From Pseudopedobacter sp036379295 (GTDB lineage: Bacteria; Bacteroidota; Bacteroidia; Sphingobacteriales; Sphingobacteriaceae), in assembly GCA_036379295.1 (NCBI GenBank), contig DASVGY010000087.1, forward strand, positions 1-11,629: DNA of 11,629 nucleotides, given 5' to 3'. The notes beneath the pieces are model-generated. The model saw only the letters and a list, made by a program, of their open reading frames with translations. It ran no database searches and was not told where the DNA came from. The position numbers and the translations under genes were made by a program. Below, piece after piece: positions 1 to 6,720 of this stretch. Each line of letters begins with the position of its first letter. Position 1 is the stretch's first letter.

Positions 1-1427
1 ATTTAGGCAAGAGATCTTATGGTGCTTTCCCATATTTCTCACAACCCTTACAGTTGTTGTGGGCAAGCGGGAATGTGCAGGGTGAAATAAAAGACTATCC
101 AAAACCTGTAACAAACGGTTTGCCGTTTGCCGGGATTTCCATCCAAAGAAATTTGAGCACTACTAATCAGCCAAAAGACGGTTTAATGCTTTTTGTTGGC
201 GGAGGTGCTTTTGTACATGGCCATGCTTCTGGGATGAACATAGAATTGTACGGAGAAGGATATGTATTAGGTTCAAAAGCAGGTCGTTCCAACTATCGCT
301 CAGAAATCCACGAAAATTATTATCGTTTATTTGCGGGTCATAACACAGTTATCGTAAATGGTTCTTCAAAAGGAGAGGGAGGATGGGCAAATAATGCAAT
401 TAATACCGTTAAAAAGGAAGCCATTGAGCCTGAATATTTTGCATCGCCCGTTTCGCCAAATAACTCCTTTAGCAGCACAAGTTTTGTAGATGATAAAGGC
501 GACCAGGCGGAAGCAACGCAATTGAGGACTCTAGGCATCGTACGTACTTCTCCAACTACAGGATATTACGTAGATGTGTATAAATCAAAATCAACGCTCT
601 CCAATCAATACCATGATTATATCTACCATAATATAGGCGATTTTTTAAGTTTTGTGCCCGCCGATGACAGTTTTAGTTTACATTCTGAAGAAAATAGATA
701 CATGGCTAACGCCAATGCGATATGGAATGGGAACAGATCATTCAAAAACCCCGGATGGCATTATTTTAAAAATGTTGAAACATCAGGACCTTATGATAAA
801 CAGGTGGATGTAGTTTTTACAGCAAAATCTTTAGGTGAAAACGGGGTAAGCATGAAACTTTTTATCCCCGCAGAAGAGGGAAGGGAATATACAAAAGTGA
901 ATGCCCCCATCACAGATGAAGCCCCAAAAGCTTATGCGAAAAAGCAAACGCCCACACTGGATATCCGCAAAAATGGAGAAGCTTGGAACTCACCCTTTGC
1001 GGTAATTTACGAACCTTATTTAGGTACAGCGAGTGAAGGAAGCGTAAAAGCCGTGAAAAGTATTAAGCAAAACGGAGTTTTTAAAGGATTTATAGTAGAG
1101 AGCACAATCCAAAACAAAAAAATTAAACAAATTATCATCATTCAAGATGAGGATAGTTCAGAGTTTGAAGATAAAGCTTTAGCAATCAAATTTAGTGGCC
1201 GATATGCGGTATTAACTTTAAATCAGCTTGATAAAATTCAGTCTCTATATGTAGGCAGGGGTAGTCATTTCGCTTACAATAATTGGGAAATTACTTCCGA
1301 AGAAGCTCACCCAATAGCTCTCAACATGGAGATAGCAGCCGCAAATGCTGTTTTAACCTCTAATGCAAGAATCACAATCATTAATCCAGATAATTATAAA
1401 GTTATTAAGCAAAAAACGAAACAATAA
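1..1427 (+). CDS. Heparinase II/III-family polysaccharide lyase, C-terminal part (5' truncated by window edge)
   Basis: The frame is open from the first bases (first full codon at 3; the residues before 54 read LGKRSYGAFPYFSQ), so the TTG at 54 is not a real start and the gene begins left of the window. About 474 residues are visible. They match the C-terminal beta-sheet half of heparinase II/III-like lyases: a GGGAFVHGHASG stretch (His codons at 216 and 222) followed by NIELYGEGY, then SNYRSEIHENYYRLFAGHNTV, the usual layout in which these histidines lie near the active site or metal. The N-terminal alpha/alpha-toroid, with the rest of the catalytic residues and the signal peptide, is missing. 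Enzymes of this fold cleave uronic-acid-containing polysaccharides by beta-elimination (families such as PL12, PL15, PL17, PL21, PL39, PL40). I cannot assign the family; PL40, which contains ulvan lyases, is a reasonable candidate from context. Only 3 bases separate it from the GH105 gene, whose substrate would be the product of such a lyase. Confidence 0.85.
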   Translation, partial: LGKRSYGAFPYFSQPLQLLWASGNVQGEIKDYPKPVTNGLPFAGISIQRNLSTTNQPKDGLMLFVGGGAFVHGHASGMNIELYGEGYVLGSKAGRSNYRSEIHENYYRLFAGHNTVIVNGSSKGEGGWANNAINTVKKEAIEPEYFASPVSPNNSFSSTSFVDDKGDQAEATQLRTLGIVRTSPTTGYYVDVYKSKSTLSNQYHDYIYHNIGDFLSFVPADDSFSLHSEENRYMANANAIWNGNRSFKNPGWHYFKNVETSGPYDKQVDVVFTAKSLGENGVSMKLFIPAEEGREYTKVNAPITDEAPKAYAKKQTPTLDIRKNGEAWNSPFAVIYEPYLGTASEGSVKAVKSIKQNGVFKGFIVESTIQNKKIKQIIIIQDEDSSEFEDKALAIKFSGRYAVLTLNQLDKIQSLYVGRGSHFAYNNWEITSEEAHPIALNMEIAAANAVLTSNARITIINPDNYKVIKQKTKQ

Positions 1428-1430
1428 ATT

Positions 1431-2540
1431 ATGCAAAGATTACCATTCCGATATGCGGCAATATTACTTGCCATTATGACACTCTATTCTTGTAAAACCT
1501 ATCAAAAGGTAGAGCAACAAAACATTAAAACATCCATGTTAAAAGCATTGAAGTGGCAAGAAGCAAATCCTATTCAAGCAAAATCTCCGACCGATTGGAC
1601 AAACGGAGTTTATTATACAGGAGTGGTTAAAGCACATGAAGCGACAGAAAATCCAGAATACTTAGCTGCTTTAAAGGAAATGGCCAAAAGAAATGATTGG
1701 CAACCTTGGGAGCGTTTTTACCACGCAGATGATTTAGCAATTTGTTACAGTTATATCTATTTAAAATCTATTGGAGAGCAAGCCAATCTGGAACCAACTT
1801 CCAAAATAATACATGACCATTTGTATAAAGATTATTCGTGGAAGAACGGAACAGAAACCGATCAGAAAAAGATATTGTGGTGGTGGTGCGATGCTCTTTT
1901 TATGGGCCCGCCGGTTATTGCAGCCTATGCCAAGTTGAAAAAAGATGATAGTTATCTAAAAGAGATGGATAAGTATTTCATGGAATGTTATCATCTCTTG
2001 TATGATAAAAATGAACGTTTATTTGCTAGAGACAGTCGTTTTTTGTGGACTGGTGCTTCAACAGATATGAAAGAACTTAATGGAAATAAGGTGTTTTGGT
2101 CTCGTGGAAATGGTTGGGTTTTGGGAGGCTTGGCTTTACTTTTAACTGATTTACCTAAAGATTACCCTACTCGCCCGTTCTATGAAAACCTTTTTAAAGA
2201 AATGTCAAAACGGATAAAAGGCTTACAACAAGAGGGTGGTCTATGGAAAACCAGTTTGCTATCGCCAGAATCTTTTGACCACGGCGAAGTAAGTGGAAGT
2301 GGGCTTTTTACTTATGCCTTAGCCTGGGGAGTAAATAACGGTTTACTAAGCAAAGCCGACTACCAGCCTTCGGTTATTAAAGCTTGGACAGCACTATTGA
2401 AATGCCAAAAGCCTGATGGAAAAGTAGGGTGGGTACAAAACATTGGTTTTGACCCTAAACCAGCTGATGCAGATAGCTGGCAGAATTTTGGAACAGGAGT
2501 TTTTTTAATGGCCGGTAGTGAAATACTAAAACTAAAATAA
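1431..2540 (+). CDS. GH105 unsaturated uronyl hydrolase, lipoprotein
   Basis: A 369-residue protein with the (alpha/alpha)6 signature sequences of GH105 (YteR/YesR-type unsaturated rhamnogalacturonyl hydrolases, which also include unsaturated glucuronyl hydrolases acting on ulvan oligosaccharides). Seen: WTNGVYYTG (56-64), HADD (98-101), WWWCDALFMGPP (150-161) with Asp154 at the position of the YteR catalytic Asp, FWSRGNGWVLGGL (222-234) and the closing NFGTGVFLMAGSEIL. Family enzymes hydrate the 4,5 double bond of the non-reducing-end uronic acid left by lyases, which releases that sugar. The N terminus is hydrophobic and ends in LYSC, a lipobox with Cys21, so it is probably a lipid-anchored envelope protein; no clear acidic surface-export signal follows the Cys. 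Length is normal for the family. It starts 3 bases after the lyase stop, and its TAA abuts the next ATG. Assignment to the family is firm; the natural substrate is inferred. Confidence 0.93.
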   Translation: MQRLPFRYAAILLAIMTLYSCKTYQKVEQQNIKTSMLKALKWQEANPIQAKSPTDWTNGVYYTGVVKAHEATENPEYLAALKEMAKRNDWQPWERFYHADDLAICYSYIYLKSIGEQANLEPTSKIIHDHLYKDYSWKNGTETDQKKILWWWCDALFMGPPVIAAYAKLKKDDSYLKEMDKYFMECYHLLYDKNERLFARDSRFLWTGASTDMKELNGNKVFWSRGNGWVLGGLALLLTDLPKDYPTRPFYENLFKEMSKRIKGLQQEGGLWKTSLLSPESFDHGEVSGSGLFTYALAWGVNNGLLSKADYQPSVIKAWTALLKCQKPDGKVGWVQNIGFDPKPADADSWQNFGTGVFLMAGSEILKLK

Positions 2541-3989
2541 ATGAAGAAGACAAATTTTTGTATACTATTATTGGTGGTGTTTTTCACAACAATCTCTTAT
2601 AAAGGATTTTCACAGCAAGCGGTTGTAAAAAATGGAAAAAGCAAGCCAAACATCATTTTCCTTTTAACAGATGACCAACGTTGGGACGCAATGGGAGCTA
2701 TGGGAAACTCCATTATCCAAACCCCAAATATGGATAAATTGGCCAATGCGGGCGTACTGTTTCAAAATGCGTATGTTACCACTTCTATTTGTTGCGTTAG
2801 CAGGGCAAGCATTTTAACAGGGCAGTATGAATCCAAACATCATATCAATGATTTTAATACCGATTTATCTCCGGAAGCCCTCGCAAATTCTTATCCGGCT
2901 TTGCTTAAAAATGCTGGATACAATACTGGTTTTATCGGCAAGTTTGGTGTGGGGACACATCCGCCAGAAAAACTTTTTGATTTTTTTGTGAACTCAGAAG
3001 CAGGAGAAAAAATGCAACCAGATTACGTAATCAAAGGAAAAAACGGAAAATTAATTCACGATACGGATACGTTGAGCAACGCTATCCAAGATTTCCTTTC
3101 CGCCTATGGTAAAAATCAAAAGCCATTTTGCTTATCGGTAAGTTTTAAGGCACCGCATGAGCAAGATGGTAATCCGCCAACTTATGTGATACAACCAAAA
3201 TACAAAGATTATTATAAAGATGTCACCATTCCGTTGCCGGTAACTGCCGACCCAAAATACTGGAAGCAGTTTCCTGCCTTTTTCCAAACAGACACCAATT
3301 TTGGTAGGGCAAGGTGGCAAGGTTTATTTGGGTCTCCCGAACTGTACCAAGAAAATGTTAAAAATTACTACCGCTTAATTACTGGTGTTGATGATGCCAT
3401 TGGCAGGATGACTGAAAAGCTGAAAAGGCTGGGTATTGCAGATAATACGGTGATTATTGTAATGGGTGATAATGGAATGTTTTTAGGAGAACACGGAATG
3501 GAAGGTAAATGGTGGGGATATGAAGAATCTGTAAGAGTTCCGCTACTAATTTACAACCCTAACACGCCAGACAACATCAAACAATACAAAGCACCGCAAA
3601 TGGCTTTAAATATTGATATAGCACCAACAATTTTGGCGATGGCTGGCGTAAAAACACCTGAACAGATGCAGGGTGTTGATTTGTTTAGTATGCTGGAAAA
3701 CAAGATTCCCGAAAGGAAAGATTTCTTTTATCAATACTACTTTTTAGGAGGTCCGCAACTGCCTAGGCAAGAGGGCGTGGTGACAAAAAGATTTAAATAC
3801 ATGAACTATATCGAACATAATTATGAAGAACTGTTTGATATCCAATTTGATCCGCATGAGACCACTAACCTTGCAAAAGACCCTAAATATAAACTTAAAC
3901 TACAAGAATTAAGGAACAGGTACAAAGAACTGAAAGCATTACACGGAGTGCCAAAAAGTGAATACACCAGTAGTAAACGAAATTTTTAA
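2541..3989 (+). CDS. S1-family (formylglycine) sulfatase, exported
   Basis: A 482-residue alkaline-phosphatase-fold sulfatase that hydrolyses sulfate esters, here probably on oligosaccharides. Motifs: KPNIIFLLTDDQRWD with metal-binding Asp44 and Asp45; ICCVSRASILTGQ, where Cys84 (codon 2790) is the predicted formylglycine precursor in C-C-V-S-R; GKFGVG in place of the common GKWHLG; SFKAPH with His206; MGDNG with Asp310 and Asn311 closing the calcium site; GEHGMEGKW next; and the C-terminal ELFDIQFDPHETTNLA typical of the family. The N terminus is a Sec signal peptide probably cut after GFS (residue 24), so the enzyme is periplasmic or secreted. The ATG directly follows the TAA of the GH105 gene, which points to translational coupling. 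It needs a separate formylglycine-generating enzyme (FGE or anSME) not in this window. Val at the usual Pro/Ala position of the signature is a departure. The sulfatase subfamily and the sulfate position attacked cannot be read here. Confidence 0.95.
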   Translation: MKKTNFCILLLVVFFTTISYKGFSQQAVVKNGKSKPNIIFLLTDDQRWDAMGAMGNSIIQTPNMDKLANAGVLFQNAYVTTSICCVSRASILTGQYESKHHINDFNTDLSPEALANSYPALLKNAGYNTGFIGKFGVGTHPPEKLFDFFVNSEAGEKMQPDYVIKGKNGKLIHDTDTLSNAIQDFLSAYGKNQKPFCLSVSFKAPHEQDGNPPTYVIQPKYKDYYKDVTIPLPVTADPKYWKQFPAFFQTDTNFGRARWQGLFGSPELYQENVKNYYRLITGVDDAIGRMTEKLKRLGIADNTVIIVMGDNGMFLGEHGMEGKWWGYEESVRVPLLIYNPNTPDNIKQYKAPQMALNIDIAPTILAMAGVKTPEQMQGVDLFSMLENKIPERKDFFYQYYFLGGPQLPRQEGVVTKRFKYMNYIEHNYEELFDIQFDPHETTNLAKDPKYKLKLQELRNRYKELKALHGVPKSEYTSSKRNF

Positions 3990-3996
3990 ATATAAG

Positions 3997-5361
3997 ATGA
4001 ACAAGACTTTAATAGCACTTTTGTTTTTATCCTCGGCTGCTTTTGCCGAGGTTAAAAATTATCCTTCAAAAACAGATACTTTGAAGAAGCTTAAGCCGAT
4101 GGTTGCCGATGTTGGTATGGCAGATCCGCACATCCATATTTTCAATAACAAAGCTTATTTGTACGCCACCAGAGATGGAGATAAAACAGCGAAAACTTTT
4201 GTAATGCCGGATTGGAAAATCTGGACTTCGACCGATCTGGTAAATTGGAAGTTAGAAACTACCATTGATCCTGCCAACACGTACATGGGTAAATCCAACG
4301 ATTGCTGGGCACCAGATATGGCACATAAAAACGGAAAGTATTATTTCTATTTTTCAAATGGGAATTTAAATACAGGAGTTTTAGTAGGAAATACACCCAT
4401 TGGTCCGTTTAAAGATGTTTTACGTAAGCCACTGCTTCCAGAAAATCTTACTCCTGGAAAAGAATATGATCCAACCGTGATTATTGAAAAGGACAAAGCA
4501 AAAACTGCGTACATTGCTTTTGGGCATTATAGAGCTGCCGACCCCACACTTAACTACATGATAGCTAAATTAAATAGCGATATGATTTCTTTGGCCGAAA
4601 AGCCCCGAAAGTTAGTGATTAAGGGTAGTGCAGAAGGTTTGTTAGCTTGTGACAAGCCTAATCTGCACCAACGAAACGGAATTTATTACCTATCAGCAGG
4701 TACTTCTTATGCTACTTCAAAAAATATTTATGGTCCCTATACCAGAAGAGGTTATTCTGCCAATATCGATTTATATGGTTTAAACAACGCAGCTCATGGT
4801 AATTTCTTTGAATGGAATAACCAATGGTTTCATACCTGGTGCCACTTTTATTTAGGTAAAGACGTCGCCCGCTATCGTCAGTCTTATGTGAATTATCTGC
4901 ACTATAAAGACAATGGAGATATGGTTGATGATACAAATTATCTTGATAAGCATGGAGATATTGGGATTGGACAATATGATGCCAATTGGGATAAAATTGA
5001 AGCAGAATGGTATATGGCATCAGCGAAAACAGATAAATGCGAAAATACAAAAGGAGGTTTTTCTTTAAATAGTAACCAAACTGGTGGCTATTTGTATTTC
5101 CCAAATTTTAAAAATGTTGAAGCTAAAACAAAGGTTACGTTTAACGTAGCGAGTGAAAAAGGTGGCATTATCGAAATCCGAGCGAACGCAGTGGACGGAG
5201 AGTTATTGGCTTCTTGCGTAATTAAAAGTACAGGTGGTAAAAACATTTATAAAAATATTTCGACAAAAATTGTTCGTAAAATTAAACCAACAGGTGTATA
5301 CATTATATTTAAAGCTGCCGATGGAAATTTAGTGAAGCTTGATAGTTTTAAATTTGATTAG
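3997..5361 (+). CDS. GH43-family glycosidase with C-terminal CBM6-like module
   Basis: I place the start at ATG 3997 because it opens a clean signal peptide (MNKTLIALLFLSSAAFA, cut before EVKN) 7 bases after the sulfatase stop; the in-frame GTG at 3958 would overlap that gene and put a charged stretch before the signal. The mature part begins with a five-bladed beta-propeller typical of clan GH-F: ADPH with Asp43 as general base, IWTSTDLVNW, WAPDM, EYDPT with Asp158 as the pKa-modulating Asp, and AHGNFF with His267. Where GH43 enzymes have the acid Glu before a K-R-N-G-x-Y-Y-L block, this protein reads CDKPNLHQRNGIYYL, with Asp219; Glu213 lies slightly upstream. Residues about 333-454, from IEAEWY to LDSFKF, look like a CBM6 beta-sandwich. 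GH43 members are mostly beta-xylosidases or alpha-L-arabinofuranosidases; xylose removal would suit an ulvan-type substrate. Length is 454 residues. Specificity is unknown. Confidence 0.88.
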   Translation: MNKTLIALLFLSSAAFAEVKNYPSKTDTLKKLKPMVADVGMADPHIHIFNNKAYLYATRDGDKTAKTFVMPDWKIWTSTDLVNWKLETTIDPANTYMGKSNDCWAPDMAHKNGKYYFYFSNGNLNTGVLVGNTPIGPFKDVLRKPLLPENLTPGKEYDPTVIIEKDKAKTAYIAFGHYRAADPTLNYMIAKLNSDMISLAEKPRKLVIKGSAEGLLACDKPNLHQRNGIYYLSAGTSYATSKNIYGPYTRRGYSANIDLYGLNNAAHGNFFEWNNQWFHTWCHFYLGKDVARYRQSYVNYLHYKDNGDMVDDTNYLDKHGDIGIGQYDANWDKIEAEWYMASAKTDKCENTKGGFSLNSNQTGGYLYFPNFKNVEAKTKVTFNVASEKGGIIEIRANAVDGELLASCVIKSTGGKNIYKNISTKIVRKIKPTGVYIIFKAADGNLVKLDSFKFD

Positions 5362-5372
5362 CTATTTCAATT

Positions 5373-6629
5373 ATGGAGATTAAAAAGTTTAGTCCTGTTT
5401 TTATCTTGGTTTGTATGCTTTTTGTAAACTGTGCTGGCAAAAAGAAGCAGCCAACTGTTTCTTTTGATGAAGCAAAGCAGCAGATAAAAAGCAATAAACC
5501 TTTTGTATTTAAACATCCCGGTATTTTAAATAGTGAAAACCAAATAGATTTTGTTCGGAAAAAAATAGAACTTGAACAAGAACCGTGGAAAAGTGCATTT
5601 GAGAAATTAAAAAAATCTCGTTACGCTTCTCCCAGCTATAATGCTAAGCCTTATCAAATAGTCAACTGCGGTTCTTACAACAAACCTAATGTTGGTTGCG
5701 ATGCACAAGCCGAAGATGGTATGGCAGTTTACTGCAATGCGCTATTATACTGTTTTACAAAAGAGGAGAAATACGCCAAAAAAGCACTTTCTATTATTGA
5801 TGCATGGGCAAATACTTATGAAAAAAACACTTCGTCCAACTCCAGGCTATTAGTTTCATGGACAGCTCCATGGATTGCTAACGGTGCCGAATTATTGAGA
5901 TATGAGTATCCAGATTGGCAAAAAGAAAATGAAAATCAGGTGAATAAATTGTTTGATAAATTTTTGCCCTACGTAATGGACGAAACTATGCCGGGTAATA
6001 ATTGGATACAGTCTGCTATCGAAGCAAATTTTGCCATCGCCGTTTTTAAAGATGACAAACCCCTTTTTGATAAAGCTGTAGAACGTTGGAAATTTAGGGT
6101 AAAAACATATATCTACGAAAGTAGCGATGGGCCTACACCTATTAAAACACCCGGTAAATCTGATGAACAGATGAAAGATATATGGCGGCAAAATGCGCAG
6201 AGTACGGCTTATATAGATGGTTTAGCTATGGAATCTTGCCGAGATTTAGGACACTTAAATTTAGGATTTAGTTCTATGATTTATGCTGCAGAAACGGCCT
6301 ACCAGCAAAATGTCGATTTATTTGCTTTAGAAAAAAAGCGTTTAACAGATTTTATGGAACTCCATGGGAGCTGGATGACTGGCGCAGTTAAAGTTCCTGC
6401 AAATATTTGCGATGGATTTATCATCACGAAAAACGGAAATAAAAAGGGAATAGAACCGCCGGTTGGAGGCGGAGAAAGCGCATGGGAAATTGCATATAAC
6501 CAGTTACATGACAGGTTAAAGATCCCTTTGCCCTACACCAAAAAAATGATTGAGGATAAAAGACCAACAGGCATTTATAAATGGGTGGCAAAAGGAGAAA
6601 CCTTAACACATGCCGGAAGGGTGTTTTAA
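5373..6629 (+). CDS. Alginate-lyase-superfamily (PF05426-like) lipoprotein, candidate lyase or dehydratase
   Basis: A 418-residue protein with an N-terminal lipoprotein-like signal ending in FVNC (Cys20; Asn before Cys is less usual). The rest resembles the alpha/alpha-toroid alginate lyase domain: HPGILNSENQIDFVRKKI (48-65), AQAEDGMAVYCNALLY (111-126), NGAELLRY (170-177), GNNWIQSAIEANFAIAVF (208-225) and ESCRDLGHLNLGFSSMIYAAE (287-307). Compared with PL5 alginate lyases the Asn-Asn-His catalytic motif reads Asn209-Asn210-Trp211, so it is unlikely to be a true alginate lyase. Arg290 and His294 sit in a motif conserved in the wider family and may be functional. The superfamily includes enzymes on other polyuronates (for example PL38 glucuronan lyases). 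In this cluster it could cleave a uronic-acid linkage or dehydrate a terminal uronic acid to feed the GH105 enzyme; that is inference. It starts 11 bases after the GH43 stop and is the last gene of the tightly packed group. Confidence 0.82.
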   Translation: MEIKKFSPVFILVCMLFVNCAGKKKQPTVSFDEAKQQIKSNKPFVFKHPGILNSENQIDFVRKKIELEQEPWKSAFEKLKKSRYASPSYNAKPYQIVNCGSYNKPNVGCDAQAEDGMAVYCNALLYCFTKEEKYAKKALSIIDAWANTYEKNTSSNSRLLVSWTAPWIANGAELLRYEYPDWQKENENQVNKLFDKFLPYVMDETMPGNNWIQSAIEANFAIAVFKDDKPLFDKAVERWKFRVKTYIYESSDGPTPIKTPGKSDEQMKDIWRQNAQSTAYIDGLAMESCRDLGHLNLGFSSMIYAAETAYQQNVDLFALEKKRLTDFMELHGSWMTGAVKVPANICDGFIITKNGNKKGIEPPVGGGESAWEIAYNQLHDRLKIPLPYTKKMIEDKRPTGIYKWVAKGETLTHAGRVF

Positions 6630-6648
6630 TTTATCGTAACATAATAAG

Positions 6649-6688
6649 GCTTTTATACTTAGTTGATATTGTACAATACCTTAAAAGC
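6649..6688. promoter_or_regulatory. Nested inverted repeat with a 12-bp palindrome in the gap between genes 5 and 6
   Basis: The 91-base gap after the alginate-lyase-like gene contains the perfect palindrome TATTGTACAATA (6667-6678). It lies inside an inverted repeat with arms GCTTTTA (6649-6655) and TAAAAGC (6682-6688). The palindrome could be an operator for a dimeric regulator (TTGTACAA is a plausible core) and the whole could fold as an RNA hairpin at the 3' end of the upstream transcript. No T-tract follows, so a standard intrinsic terminator is unlikely. I find no convincing Bacteroidota -33/-7 promoter (TTG with TAnnTTTG) in the gap. Function is inferred from symmetry and position only. 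Confidence 0.3.
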
Positions 6689-6720
6689 AAACCATAAAGG
6701 ATAACTATATAACAAATAAG

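Noticed and set aside
54..56. TTG as start of the first gene
   Set aside because: The frame stays open to the left edge and the upstream residues continue the protein, so it is an internal Leu codon of a truncated gene.
3958..3996. In-frame GTG start upstream of the GH43 gene
   Set aside because: It overlaps the end of the sulfatase gene and would put a charged stretch before an otherwise perfect signal peptide starting at ATG 3997.
4712..5104. Minus-strand open frame of 130 codons
   Set aside because: Antisense to the GH43 gene, with composition typical of a shadow frame (rich in Tyr, Leu, His) and no domain or leader.
5373..6629. Calling gene 5 a true alginate lyase
   Set aside because: The Asn-Asn-His catalytic motif of PL5 is not present and nothing else in the locus points to alginate.
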